Shown: positions 1 to 12,022 of the stretch, one piece after another
How the letters are laid out: every line of letters begins with the position of its first letter
How positions within the stretch are numbered: position 1 is the first letter of the stretch
Source: Sipunculus nudus
Taxonomy: Eukaryota > Annelida > Sipuncula > Golfingiida > Sipunculidae
NCBI GenBank assembly: GCA_026874595.1
Contig: CM049315.1
Coordinates: 4,396,664 to 4,460,663, forward strand
DNA: 64,000 nt
Direction of reading: 5' to 3'
Notes under the pieces: model-generated
Seen by the model: only the letters and a program-made list of their open reading frames with translations
Told to the model about the DNA's origin: nothing
Database searches by the model: none
Program-made: the position numbers and the translations under genes

Positions 1-225
1 GTTTAATGTGGCAGCAAACTGAAACATATGTAAAGTTGAGCCACAACACGTGAAGCAGTTAAGAGAGGTCCACTTGGCGTATGTTGTCATGAGCTTATCT
101 CTGGAAATACATTGGAACAGGCTTTTTCTGCCTCTGTTAATGGAGATACAAGAAAGTCAGTACCAGTCTAGACACGAGTAAGCCGCTAAACAAGTGTCCA
201 CCAATGCTTGAGTGCCATCTGAAGG
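1..225. other. No recognisable feature
   Basis: Non-repetitive-looking AT-rich sequence. No ORF, RNA gene or repeat terminus was recognised. Confidence 0.4.
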
Positions 226-300
226 GTACTTGGTTAAAATCCAGACTCGGACCTCGGACTCGGACTCCGCAGAAAAATAATCGCCGGGCCCCGAAACAAA
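226..300. repeat. Left arm of a long-range inverted repeat
   Basis: A stretch with reiterated CGGACTCGGACT ends in ATAATCGCCGGGCCCCGAAA. Its reverse complement, slightly diverged, is at about 3206-3290. A third related fragment (CAACTCGGACTCCGAC) lies near 447-470. The two long arms are in opposite orientation about 2.9 kb apart and flank element H1. They could be two copies of one short interspersed repeat or the ends of a foldback element; nothing here decides between these. Confidence 0.6.
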
Positions 301-1192
301 AGCTTATGTATATTGTATGGAATGTTGTTTCATAATAATTTAACGTGTCAGATGCTAATTGTAAATTACTATTTACTCTTTAAGAAATCCAATACGAATG
401 TTTCCTCATGTTATCTGTAACATCTACAACGCATGTTTAATTTAACCGAACTCCAACTCGGACTCCGACAAATGAGCGAAGATGGCATGGGTGTAATGTA
501 AAAATCATTACTCCTGAAAGCATGTTCTCTTATTCTTTAATCCGGCTTCATGAATAATTACATTTTCTCTCTATAATTAATTTTTCTAATTCATTTATAA
601 TTTATTTTTAATTGACAAAACGCTTATGAGAATTAAACACTCATGTTATTTACTTATTATAGCACAAGAATTAAATTTTGTGAATTATGATTATTGAATA
701 TAATGAAACATGGACAAATTTTTTCACAGTCTTGACTTTTTTTAAAGTGAAGGTGAACTTGTGAAGGATTTTTTTTTATAGAAAAAACAGCATTTGTATT
801 CTCATATTCTTTTAAATATTCCAAATTTATTGAAACATTATTGTTACATGTAAGGGTTACCCTAAACCAATGGGAAATATGACAAACAAATTTTATTCAT
901 CATTTTATTAGCACCTATATTGATAATTACAATAAAACAAAGCATATGCACAAGGACCAAACGGAGTATAAATATGCTGCATATAGTACTTTCAAGAAAA
1001 CTTTATGTATAAAAAATAGCACCTTATAGAAATAAAATGAAAATAGCACAATTAAATGAATGACTACATGAATTTAATCAGTAAGCTAAGATTTTTTAAA
1101 CTAAACACATCATCATGTATGACATGAGGGGTAATTGATATTACCTATATTTTTTTTAAATTTCTTCCTTAAACATACAGCCATACAGTTAT
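301..1192. other. AT-rich intergenic sequence
   Basis: Very AT-rich with many T and A runs. No coding potential or RNA gene was seen. The related CTCGGACTC fragment near 447-470 is the only recognisable item. Confidence 0.4.
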
Positions 1193-2478
1193 TGTATCCC
1201 CAGACAAAGTCGGGGGATACTAGCTATGTTTTCATACCGGTCCCGCCACCGCATATAAATCTTGTTGGCGCGATAACCCAAAAAATATTTCACAGAACTT
1301 TACCAAACTTGGTATATGTATAGAAATGGGTAAGAGGACGACGCCTATTTAAAATGAGGTTATGACCTTTACTAGGCGAGTGTCCAATTTTGGGGAAAAT
1401 CACACAAATTCTTTAATATCTCAAGAAATCTTGCATGGATTGATCCCAAAATCAAGTTGATGGAAGATCATGGATAGGGTTGTCATGTTCTAGAAACTGG
1501 TGGTGCCACCTATTATTCTTTACTTGTTTTCGTGCCGTTTAATACCCCAAAAATTGCCACCTTACAGTACTGTGAGCATTATTAGTAAAAAAATAATGGA
1601 CAGATTTCTTTTATATTATGCATATACATAGGTATGGGTTATGGGATGATGTTTATTTAAATTGGGGTCATGACCTTTCCTATGAGAGTGGCCTTGACCT
1701 TTTATATTGCCATATATGGTGAAAATCACACAACTCTTATGATATCTCCAGTGTTGATAGCCATATAGATTTCAAACATGACTTATGTATAGCCCACCAC
1801 TAAAGTAGGAACCCTATAGGTTCTAGGGTCATGAGGTCAAAGGTCTAGGTCACAGGAGCTATCTGTCCAGAAATTAGTTTTTGGATGATAATTCCTGCTT
1901 TTATTGATGTATTGATTTCAAACTTGACTTATATATGTCCCATTGAAAGAGCAAGACTCCAATTGATTTTTGGGTCATAAGGTCAAAGGTCAAGGTCACA
2001 GGACACATCTTGAAAAAGATGTGGATGCATTTTCAGCCAAACATTTCATCTCAGATCTTTCATCTTGCACATATAGTTCACCTACCAAGAGAGGAAGAAC
2101 CCTATCAAATTTGAGGTCACAAGGTCAAAGGTTAAGGTCACAGGAGCCATCTGTCCAAAAATTAGTTTCTGGATGATAATTCCTGCTTTATTGATGTATA
2201 GATTTCAAACTTGACTTGTATATGTCCCATTGGAAAAGCAAGACCTGAATTTATTTTTGGGTCATGAGGTCAAAGGTCAAGGTCACAGGACACATCTTTA
2301 AAAAGATCAAGGTCACAGGACCAACATCTTCAACAAGATTGTGGATTGATAGATGAAAGAAACAATAAATATGCCAAGTGTCTGTATATGCTGCTAAAAA
2401 TGGGGGCCTATTCTTAAGGGGGGGGGGGCTACTATGTCTGGGGATACTCTGGCACCTGCAGTGCCAAGAAATGTCTAG
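1193..2478 (+). mobile_element. Non-autonomous Helentron-like element, family H (copy H1)
   Basis: It begins TTGTATCCCCAGACAAAGTC, where TATCCCC is mirrored by GGGGGATA a few bases on. It ends with the inverted subterminal copy GTCTGGGGATA, then the hairpin GGCACC-TGC-AGTGCC, then GAAATGTCTAG followed by TT. Inside are core units with GGTGGTGCCACC and units with AGGTCAAAGGTCAAGGTCA. A 5' TIR, a subterminal 3' TIR, a hairpin and CTAG are the known signature of Helentron-type rolling-circle elements. No Rep/helicase ORF is present, so the copy is non-autonomous. Confidence 0.75.
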
Positions 2479-3040
2479 TTTCCCATTTTATTTCTAAAAT
2501 GTGAAGTATATGTAAAGCTGCTACACCATATTGGCATGTACGGTTTAAGCACTAACACTATTCAATAATAATTAACCATATATGATTTAAATATATAATG
2601 AAAATAAATAATAATTTTTACAAATCTGAATACCTTAAATCTCAAATTTAAAAATGCTATAATATCCTAGAATAGTTTATCAAATGGAACTACAACCACA
2701 TTTTAATTTTTTTTTTAATGAAAATGAACACACTGCTGGCCAACACATGGGGAACAAAACCACTGTTTGGAAACTTTCAGGTCAATTCTAATCTATGCAA
2801 GTTAAAAAATAAACTCTCTGTATGTACTGGTCACATGCGTCTGACCATGTTGTCCAGGCAGTCTGGCACTGAACAAGTACACCATAAATTTAGTTTCCTT
2901 TCTTTGTTAACATGAGGTTCCAAAGTTACAATAATGTTTCAATAAATCTGGAATATTCAAAAGGGTTTTGAAAAAAAATGGTGTTTTCTACAGAAAATCC
3001 TTTTTATTTAACTTTTACTTTATTTTATATGCACAGTTAA
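2479..3040. other. AT-rich intergenic sequence
   Basis: No terminus, coding block or RNA gene was recognised. A 65-codon open frame at 2718-2915 has no similarity I know of. Confidence 0.4.
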
Positions 3041-3080
<40 letters not shown>

Positions 3081-3103
3081 CTAGTATATATATATATATA
3101 TAT
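3041..3103. repeat. (TA)n microsatellite
   Basis: An uninterrupted TA run, a short TTTATATATACTAG interruption, then a second TA run. Confidence 0.95.
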
Positions 3104-3205
3104 CAGTAATCCTCAGCTCTGAGGCACCAGAATACTGATACATATCATCATGGTTTTACAAAGACACCCATGGCATCAGACCTACCACATTTTTAGGCTA
3201 AGCAG

Positions 3206-3290
3206 GGTGAGCTTTCGGGGTCCGGCGATTATAACTTTGGGGTCCGAGTCCGGGGTCCGAGTCCGGGTTTTACCAAGTACCAAAATTGCC
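3206..3290. repeat. Right arm of the long-range inverted repeat
   Basis: Reads GGGGTCCGGCGATTAT followed by two GGGGTCCGAGTCC-type units and GGGTTTTACCAAGTACC. It is the reverse complement of 226-300 with scattered substitutions, so the two would pair if transcribed through or extruded. Confidence 0.6.
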
Positions 3291-3900
3291 CATCTGGAGA
3301 GGTATAGGGACATATCAGCCGCCGTTGATATTGGCCACCAGCCTCAAACCAACCATGTCGGCCGCCAGTGCCCAGCGGTAGGCAAATTTGGCTGCCAGCT
3401 CAAGTGAGCCACATACCTCGAGTTAGCGGTATATATACCATACCAGCAGAACTGACATCACTGGTATTGGTATATTGGTATCCATACACTCTGATATTGA
3501 AACAAAAACGTTGGAACTCACCTTTTATTTGGATGATGTCAGCATAAAAAATGCATTTAGTCTGTTTGATTGATATATCTACAGCAGGTTTACATAATAA
3601 TTAGTTGGCTAAAATATATTAATTTTTGTATATGTGGGTCTTTATCCACCTGAGTACTCAGAATCAGCCTGTCATCTGATCAAACATGGCTGCTTGATTT
3701 ACATCTGCTACCACTGCTACCAGGGGGCACCTTTGTGCTATACAATTTAGACTCTTACTCTTCCTCAGACTTTCAAACTTGAGACTTGGGATGGTTAATT
3801 TTTTCTTCCAGGTATATCCTAAAGGTTGTTTAGTTCCTGTTTATATTTAAAGTTTGCATACCATGCATACCTGCAATTAATATTACAATCAATAGAAATG
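3291..3900. other. Intergenic sequence, short GC-richer patch
   Basis: About 3300-3420 is GC-richer (GCCGCCGTTG, GTCGGCCGCCAG) and open in one frame, but no domain is recognised. The rest shows nothing identifiable. Confidence 0.35.
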
Positions 3901-3906
3901 CAGTCT

Positions 3907-4027
3907 GGACTGGACCACCCATTGCGTTGGTGGTCCGGTCCACGGGAACAGTGGTCCGGTCGGACCAGGTCAACCGACCTGGTCCGGTCCGGCTGTAGTC
4001 GGTCCGGTACTAAGGGTGGACCAGTCC
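3907..4027. repeat. GGTCC-rich imperfect palindrome
   Basis: Outer arms GGACTGGACCACCC (3907-3920) and GGGTGGACCAGTCC (4014-4027) pair with one mismatch. A central perfect hairpin has arms GGACCAGGTC (3962-3971) and GACCTGGTCC (3976-3985) around the loop AACC. The interval is built from GGTCCGGTC-like steps. Because it is palindromic it is open on both strands (72 and 89 codons); those frames are not genes. It is probably a foldback or MITE-like insertion. Confidence 0.75.
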
Positions 4028-4154
4028 AGGTCCACACAATAGATTTTTTGCATCTTAAATTTTTTGATTGCCGCTATTCTTTCAATGCATATTGATCAAA
4101 TAGTATTTTATCGATTCTTGAAGACTGGTGGCACCTTTTTCTCTTTTTTCTCTA

Positions 4155-5075
4155 TAAAAAAATAAAAAGCAGTCTGGATAATAACAGGACACAAACCATA
4201 GATCTAGACACTTTTAATTGTACACCCTAGGTCCTTGGCACATCTCCTTAGAAACCTGAAATTAGGTCATGGTGAGCTATATACTGGGATGTAATGGCCG
4301 AAAACAATTTTTACCACCCAGCGAGTCAGACAAGGCACAAATTGTATCCATTTGGCCTAGAATCTTATAATGTGATAAATGGTCCTGGATATAAATATTC
4401 TTGGAAACATGAAATAAGGTCAGCCTGACCTATATTCTGCAAACTTTAGGAAAAAACATGATTTTAGCAGCCTGAAAGTAAGGTGGGCTCAAATTGTATC
4501 CCTTAAGCCTGGAATCTTAAGCAGAATCCCAGGAGATTTTTTAGCAGATTTTCTCAGAAACCTTAAATTCGGTCAATATGACCTATTAATATATGAGAAT
4601 GACTGGCCAAAAACATGGTTTTGCACAACCAGACAGACAGGACACAAATTGCAACTGTTAGACCTAGTATCTTATAACAACATCCAAGGAGGTTCTTGTC
4701 AAATCTTCTTTGAAACCTGGGAGTAGGTCATGGTGACCTGTATTCTGAAAGCAACTAGACAAAAATAATTTTATAATCATCTAGACAGTCACACATGGCC
4801 CCAAACATTCCTGTTGGACCTAGAAACTTATTAAATGACATCCAGGGAGGTCCTTGGCAAGTCTCCTTAGTATCCTAAAATTATGGTCACTGTGACCTAT
4901 ATTCTCTGAGCTTTGAGCAGAAAACCCAAATTTTGAGAACCCAAAAAGTTTCACAGGGTACAAATCTTAACTGTTGGCTCTATAAATGTATTATTTGATA
5001 TAAAGGGAGGTCATTGTAATGTCTCGTTTGACATCCACAATAAGGTCACTGTGACCTATATTCTGTGAACTGTGT
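4155..5075. repeat. Tandem array of ~155-bp units with ERE-like IR3 sites
   Basis: Six diverged units repeat the order: 'ACAAATTGTATCC...', 'GACCTAGAATCTTATAA', 'AGGTCCTTGGCAAATCTCC', 'AAACCTGAAATTAGGTCA...TGACCTATATTCTG'. Inverted repeats with 3-bp spacers lie at 4264-4278, 4417-4431, 4570-4584, 4725-4739, 4884-4898 and 5043-5057. Three of them (4417, 4725, 5043) have perfect AGGTCA/TGACCT half-sites. Spacing is 153-159 bp. No clear element termini were found. Confidence 0.75.
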
Positions 5076-5199
5076 GAAACAACATGTTTTTATTACGTAA
5101 ACATAATTGTGAGCTGTTTCTGTATTAATGAGAATTTTCTCTGTTAGTAGTTTATACTCCAGGGTAAGCCAACAAAAATTTTCCCTGATTAGGCCTATT

Positions 5200-5575
5200 A
5201 TCGCCCATTCAGCCACATCCCCGTGTATCTAGGTCACATTTCCGTTTTTGGAAAACACTTTTTCTTCTGGTGTTCCGCCATAATGGTCGTGTGAACTTGC
5301 CTTTGCATGTTTCGTCCAATGTTTGTGGTTTGTACAAAAGGGTTTGCCAATGTACTGTGAGTAACGTGTTTTCCCTCCGCCCATGGGCAGTCCCACCTAT
5401 TGCTCTGACTGTGAGTCTGTACTTCCTTTCTGGGACTCTCCACCAATGTGTTTCCGCCGCTCCCGTATTACCATTTGTCATGGTCCCACTACCCCGTGTT
5501 ATTCCTGTCAAGCTGTTTGTTGATCAATGGGGCCTGTTCCATTGATCCAGGGACTTTTCCTAGCTGTCCTCAGGT
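5200..5575. other. GC-richer block of unknown nature
   Basis: The block is less AT-rich than its surroundings and open for about 90-100 codons on both strands (5270-5545 plus, 5209-5511 minus). Neither translation resembles a family I can name. It ends at a G tract (5581-5592) that abuts the K0 array. It may be a truncated transposon or gene fragment. Confidence 0.3.
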
Positions 5576-5599
5576 GTCCTGGGGGGGGGGGGACCTTCC

Positions 5600-6824
5600 T
5601 TGGGAACTGTCTGATCATTGAGCCAAACCTTTGCATGTGTATAGATCTCACATAGCACTTCATCATACACAAAACTGGTGTCGCCACCTGCAACCATTTT
5701 TGCACAGCGTCCATCTGTTCATCTGCCTTGGGATAAAATCACTCATATCTCTGCAGTGGTTTGACTTATTGACCTGAAATTTGGCATGCGTATACATCCC
5801 GCATAGCTTTCTTGATTTTATGACAGGTGGCGCCACCTACATTCACGTTCACGCTGCAGACATCCAAACTCATATCTCTTGAACCATTCAACCAATCGGG
5901 AAAAAATTTTTTACACAAATGTAGCCCTTGGATAGCTTTATAACATATACAAAAATGTTGGCGCCACCTGCAGCCATTTTTGCACAGCATCCATCTGTTA
6001 GTCTGCCTTGGGTTAAAATCACTCATATCTCTGCAGTGGTTTGACCAAATTACCTGAAATTCGGCATGCGTATACATCCAGCATAGCTTTCTTGATTTTA
6101 TGACAGGTGGCGCCACCTACATTCACATTTACGCTGTAGACATCCATGCTTATATCTCTGGACTAGTTCGACCAATCAGGAAAAAAATTTTACACAAATG
6201 TAGTCCTTGGATAGCTTTATAACATACACAAAAAAGGTGGCGCCACCTGCAGCCATTTTTGCACAGCGTCAATCTATTTGTATGCCTTGGGTTAAAATCA
6301 CTCATAACTCTGCAGTGGTTTGACCAAATTACCTGTAATTGGCATGTGTATACATCCTGGATAGCTTTCTTGATTTTATGACAGGTGGCACCAGCTTCAT
6401 TCACGTTCACGCTGCAGACATTAATGCTTATATCTCCGGACTGGTTTGACCAATCAGGAAAAAAATTTTTACACAAATGTAGCCCTTGAATAGCTTTATA
6501 ACATACACAAAAATGGTGGTGCTACCTGCAGCCATTTTTGCACAGCGTCCATCTGTTTGTCTGCTGTGGGATAAAATCACTCATATCTTTGCAGTGGTTT
6601 GACTTTTCAACCTGAAATTTTGCATGTGTATACATCTTGGATAGTTTCTCGTTCAAATAACAGGTGGCGCCACTTACAGTCATGTTTACCTGGCAGACAT
6701 CCATTCAAATATGTAATACATGTAACTCTATTTCCCCTTGCCACTCAATCCATGCCTCACTTAACCCGTCCTTTTCTGATTTTGGCGGATACATGTAGTC
6801 GCTTGTTGACTACCTGTATTCTAG
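5600..6824 (+). mobile_element. 5'-truncated Helentron-like element, family K (copy K0)
   Basis: Four to five core units of about 280 bp each carry two GGTGGCGCCACC-type palindromes. A unit reads 'CACCTGCAGCCATTTTTGCACAGCGTCCATCTG', 'TAAAATCACTCATATCTCTGCAGTGGTTTGAC', 'TATGACAGGTGGCGCCACC'. The 3' end is complete: GGCGGATACA, then hairpin GTAGTCG-CTTGT-TGACTAC, then CTGTATTCTAG (CTAG at 6821-6824). The 5' TGTATCCGCC end is missing and replaced by a G tract. Confidence 0.7.
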
Positions 6825-7271
6825 TTGAAGATTGGAATTCAGACCAGACTGAATCTTGATCGGAGTCTGGTCTGCACCAATCCTCCAGATTGCCAATTGG
6901 TCCATCTGTTAAAGGCAAGTGGCATATTGTGATGTTATATTGTCAGGCATATTGCCCACCTGCACAACAGTATGTGATTCATTTGCCAAGTGTTGTGTAA
7001 AACGTATACAGAAAATTACAGGGTAAAAGCTCATATATAGCCATGCATACCTACAAGTCAGGCCCACAGCCACCTGTACCCTGCAGTCTGACCTTGGTAG
7101 GTCTGTTCAGAAACATGTTCGAGGGTACATGTGCAAAACATTTTGGCACAGTGTGGGTATATACATGTATGTATTATTTGCTAGGGCACTAAATGTACAT
7201 TACAGACATTGGTGAGGTCTTACTTCTGTAAATGTGGATGCAAGTTTGGAGCTGTGAGTATATGTGTTAAT
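6825..7271. other. Unassigned spacer between two K copies
   Basis: No terminus, core unit or coding block was recognised. Confidence 0.35.
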
Positions 7272-8738
7272 TGTATCCGCCAAAACAGAGTTTTGCAGAT
7301 ACTATGTTTTCAGCTGCACGCCGCCGCCGCCGCCACCGCCGCCGCGTAGGTTTCCGCAGAACTCCTCTGTAACCACTGGGCGGAATTTTACGAAACCCGG
7401 GATTATGTTCGGGTCACATGTGAACTGCTGCGCCCCAATTTTGTTTTGACCTCTGACCTTTCCTCTGCGCTCTGCGTCCGTTTGTGCGTCTGTTTCCACA
7501 CATAAACCCACATATCTTGGGAACCATTTGACGGATCAGGAAAATTTTTTTGCACAAATGTAGCCCTTGGAGAGCTTTATAACATACACAAAAAATGGTG
7601 GCGCCACCTGCAACCATGTTCGACAGTGTCCATCTGTTCGTCTGCCTGGGGTTAAAATCATTCATATCTCTGCAGTGACTTGACTAATTCACCTGAAATT
7701 TGGCATGCGTATACATCCTGGATAGCTTTTCTGATTTTGTGACAGGTGGCGCCACCTACATTCACGTTTACGCTGCAGACATCCAAGCTCATATCTCGGG
7801 AACCGTTTGACCGATCAGGAAAATTTTTTTGCACAAATGTAGCCCTTGGAGAGCTTTATAACATACACAAAAAATGGTGGCGCCACCTGCAACCATGTTT
7901 GCACAGTGTCCATCTGTTCGTCTGCCTTGGGTTAAAATCACTCAAATCTCTGCAGTGACTTGACTAATTCACCTGAAATTTGGCATGCTTATACATCCTG
8001 GATAGCTTTTCTGATTTTGTGACAGGTGGTGCCACCTACATTCACGTTTACGCTGCAGACATCCAAGCTATTATCTCGGGAACCGTTTGACCGATCAGGA
8101 AAATTTTGCACAAATGTAGCCCTTGGAGAGCTTTATAACATACGCAAAACTGGTGGCGCCACCTGCAGCCATTTTTGCACAGCTCCTGTCTGTTTGTCTG
8201 CCATGGGATAAAATCACTCATATCTCGGCAGTGGTTTGACATATCTGGCTAAAATTTTGCAGGTTTATACATCCCCGACAGCTCTCTTGGTTTATGACAG
8301 GTGGAGCCACCTGCATTTTAGTTTATGCAGCAGACATCCAAGCTCATATCTGTGGAACCGTTTGACCGATTGGGCCAAAGTTTTGCATGTTTATAGTTCT
8401 CACATAGCTCTTTATCATATGCAAAACTGGTGCCGTCACCTGCAACCATTTTTGCTCAGCGTCCATCTGATTGTCTGCCACGGGCTAAAATCACTCATAT
8501 ACATGTAGTGGTTTGACTTATCTGCCTTAAATTTTGCATATGTATACAACTGGGACGGCATTCTGGATTTTGTGGTAGGGGGGGGCAACCTTCATACACA
8601 ATTTGGCTGCAGACATCCATGCTAATATGCAACACTTCACTCTATTTCCCCTTGCCACTTAATCCATGCCTCACTTCACCTGTTCCACTCTGATTTAGAC
8701 GGATACACGTAGTTGCTTGTCGACTACCCGTATTCTAG
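7272..8738 (+). mobile_element. Helentron-like element, family K (copy K1)
   Basis: Starts TGTATCCGCCAAAACAGAG with the partner arm GTTTTGCAGATA, followed by (GCC)n near 7320-7348. Core units have period about 280 bp and GGTGGCGCCACC at, for example, 7876-7887. It ends with CGGATACA, then GTAGTTG-CTTGT-CGACTAC, then CCGTATTCTAG (CTAG 8735-8738) and TT. Internal frames of 60-90 codons are shadows of the core units. Confidence 0.75.
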
Positions 8739-9610
8739 TTTTAGTTTTAATTTCATTTGAACTGAGCCCATTTTAAAATATGCAAGGATATTAATCAGCT
8801 ATATCTGGAGTCTAAAACTGATATTTAGGAAGATATTTGAAGAAAAAGTTCCATCAAGAGTGTTACCAGTTAGTGTGTTGTAGAAAGTAGTCAGAAAACC
8901 TTTCCACAGAACTAGTTTTCTGTGTAGATGCCCAAAGATCTTGCCCAGCAGAGTAACATTACCGTAGCTGCCTAAAGTGCACACTTAGAGGAGGACTCAC
9001 AGGCAGGGATACATGAAGATATGAGTCTAGCAAATAAGTGTGTTTGTTAATTTTTTTGTATTTACTTATTTCAGATATTCTTATGCTTCATGAAACCCTT
9101 CTTTATCTGCTGGATTGATATGTATTAAAACCATATTCCTCTGCACAGTGACATGTCAGATCTTGAATACAGGAGAAACATTCATATTAGCCTGGTCATA
9201 TTAGCCACCAGGCTATCTTGTAATCTTGTTAAAATAAATATGTTTAAACTAATATCTCTAGCTGTAATTGTAAATTAACATACACCCCTCAAAATTTTTA
9301 ATAATTTATATATGGAGGAAATCCATAACCCTTATGAACCCCCCCCCCCCCCCATATCATCCAAGGATCCTCCAAACCTATACTGGTACTATCAAGCTTC
9401 CAGATTAATGGATTTTAGAATCTATGGCTCTACATCATTGATCTTTGTATTAGCATATCTTTGGAAAGATCAATGAGTCTGCTGAAATTAAGCTGTGTCG
9501 TGTTGTGAATATCCATGTTGTGTGCAAAGTATCAATATCATGTGAGGATGATCACCTTACAAGCAGTCAGACTTATAAAAGAGTGATTTTAATAGCTCTA
9601 CTAGGCAATA
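8739..9610. other. Intergenic sequence
   Basis: No gene or element terminus was recognised. A C tract lies near 9341-9353. Confidence 0.35.
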
Positions 9611-9619
9611 GGTATGATG

Positions 9620-9930
9620 TTTGACCTTGGGTTATTGCTTGCCAGGAATCTTTGATTTCAGCAAGCATATTCGTCAGTTCCGTATGTCCATTTGTCTGTC
9701 TGTCTGTCTGTTTGTTTGTCCTGACTCTCATGGCCACAATTTTGCAGCAGTCAACTTGAAACTTCAACCCAAAGTCCTGGAACCCTATTGTTTTTGGTCA
9801 ACATTGGCCAAAGGTGAGGGTCATCGACAACGTGATTTGGCGATATTTCACTTGAAGATACCGTACAGGCTACAAGTTTGCAGGAAACAATTTGAAACTG
9901 ACGTATCTCATATCATGTACTAATATCTCT
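9620..9930. repeat. Fragment of a repeat with a (GTCT)n tract
   Basis: Contains GTCTGTCTGTCTGTCTG near 9690-9715 followed by 'CTCATGGCCACAATTTTGCAGCAGTCAACTTGAAACTTC'-type text. That wording is typical of the core units of the other families here. Neither end is clear. Confidence 0.4.
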
Positions 9931-9950
9931 AAATCTTTTTTTTTCCTTTT

Positions 9951-10121
9951 TAGCTCAGCTGACTATAAGTCATCTGAGCTATAGTTGTGGTCCATTGTCC
10001 GTCGTTCATCCGTCTGTCTGTCCGAAGATGTGGCATGTTTTGAAACCGTAAGACCTAGGAATCCAAAAATTGGCATAATGTTAGATGTCCCCAAGATCTC
10101 CTACCAAGCCGAAAACTGGGC
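9951..10121 (+). mobile_element. 5' fragment of a family J element
   Basis: Starts TAGCTCAGCTGACTATAAGT with the partner arm CATCTGAGCTATAG, then GTCCGTCGTTCATCCGTCTG, 'GGCATGTTTTGAAACCGTAAG' and 'GATGTCCCCAAGATCTCC'. It is cut at 10121 where a second J copy begins. Sequence after that copy (12023 on) resumes with J-internal text, but further downstream, so the reinsertion was not clean or was followed by deletion. Confidence 0.7.
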
Positions 10122-12022
10122 TTAGCTGACTATAAGTCATCTGAGCTATAGTCGTGGTCCATTGTCCGTCGTCCGTCTGTCCGTCTGTCCGTCCGTAGAT
10201 GTGGCACGTTTTGAAACCGTCAGACCTAGGAATCCAAAATTCAGCATAATGTTAGATGTCCCTAAGATCTCCTACCAAGCCTAAAACTGGGTCTTTGCGA
10301 CTTCGTTTCTTTGACAAATTAAGGAAAAACCTCAATTTTTTATTAAAATCCTATTTTCACACTTCAGGACTGCCTAATATCAAAACCACTCATCTGTTTT
10401 TCCTCATATTTACCATAAATATTCCTCTATATAGTTCCTATGTACATGCCAGAAATTAAGTCTGTTAAATATAAATTCTTTAAGTTATGGGCCTAAACAT
10501 AATGGACTTTGTAAAAAATCAGGAAAAATATTTACTCATTTAACATGAAAATTTTGAAACTAGAGTCTATTTTCCCAAGTATATAACTATGTTTAATTAA
10601 GATTCAATTATTTACCCAAAATTAGATCTGAATTTTGAAAATTTTTTAAGTTATTAGCATAAAAATAAAATCAGTACCTTAAATTTTGCCCAACTTTGAC
10701 CATGGCACGTTTTTATCCTGTAAGTACCATTGATTTAATTTTCACAGCATGTAAACATAAATATTTAATTTGTTTAAATCTGAAATTTGAAAATAAAAGC
10801 TTGAAAATTAAGTTAGTTATGGATTTTTTTCTTGAGGCTCTATTGTAGTCATTTGCTTTGATTACAGATTACAGATGCAGGGTCCCACTCCAGGTCACTG
10901 GAAGACAGCTATGCCAGGGTTTCTGATTTGTTACTGTCACTGGGGGAGATCCCCTGCTGTGACAGGTGTACAGTTATTCTCATATTACCACCCCAATCAC
11001 CCCCCCCCCCCCCCCAGCAAACCCAGCCCACCAAGTGACCAAGTGTTATGCAGTATTGTTATTGTTTTCACTCTATCTCCTTAATTGTAATGCTGTTTCC
11101 ACTCTGATATGCAAAAACTTTCCTTGAAAAAGTAATTCAAGGTGTAATCCAGAAGATGCAATGTTGTGTAATGTAGCATTTTTAAAGAAATCAATTTTCT
11201 TTTAAATGATTTTAACAAATATAATTGAACCCATCAGTATGCTTAAATTATTATAAAATATGAAGCACATTATGGATAAATAAAGACACAATTAAAAAAA
11301 TTTTGAAACCAAAATCAAGTATTATTTTTAGATATTTATTGTTTTGCAGATTTAAAAGATATATTTTGTTATAAAAAATAAATAAACATTTGTATGCATG
11401 ATGTGGTGTTATCTGACAAGATTGAGATTTATGATGATGGAATTGAGAATTATGAATCAACTTTTATATTCAGATATATACGTTATATTGGAAATGTATA
11501 GAAATGTAAACTTAAAAAAAAAATTAATGTGATACAAAAATGAGGATTTAATACAAACATTTGTTCATTATTTTCCTGCCTCAGCAGAATTTGAGATCAG
11601 GCTTTGTTTGCCCTGTTTTATTTTGTTAATTAGTTATATTTCAGCTGTATACATTTCATGAAAAAAAATCCATATATATTTAATAATATATATTATACAA
11701 AAAAATAGATTCAATTGAACAAATGTGTAAACTACTGAAATGTCAACAGTTAATCAAAAAGCCAGCCAATGATCATGGTAATAATACAGATCATTTGTTC
11801 ACAAACTGCTCACATGCTTCAGTTTCAACATTAGGAAACACATGGTCAGGTCACAAAATATTATTTGAAACAAATTCTCTCTCATCAATACAAACCAATC
11901 ATATAAACCAACCATGGCCTTTATTACCTCTTCCTCTTACACTTTATCTACTTTTGGTATTATTTTAGATTTTTGCCTTCAAGGTAAACGTCAGCTGAGC
12001 ACAGTGACCCATGGGTCTCTTG
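10122..12022 (+). mobile_element. Family J element (copy J1)
   Basis: Starts TTAGCTGACTATAAGTCATC and a (GTCC)n tract. Ends with the inverted subterminal copy TCAGCTGAGC, the palindrome GACCCATGGGTC and CTTG (12019-12022) followed by TT. The 3' half (about 11180-12022) matches that of J3 (39238-40077). A C tract lies at about 11000-11014. A 67-codon frame at 10256-10459 recurs in other J copies and is not treated as a gene. Confidence 0.7.

Noticed and set aside
3819-4095. Frames of 72 and 89 codons on opposite strands
   Set aside because: Both arise from the GGTCC palindrome; the products are GC-driven and unlike any family.
7264-7511. Proline- or glycine-rich frames
   Set aside because: They are produced by the (GCC)n tract at the 5' end of family K; the same happens near 19584-19877.
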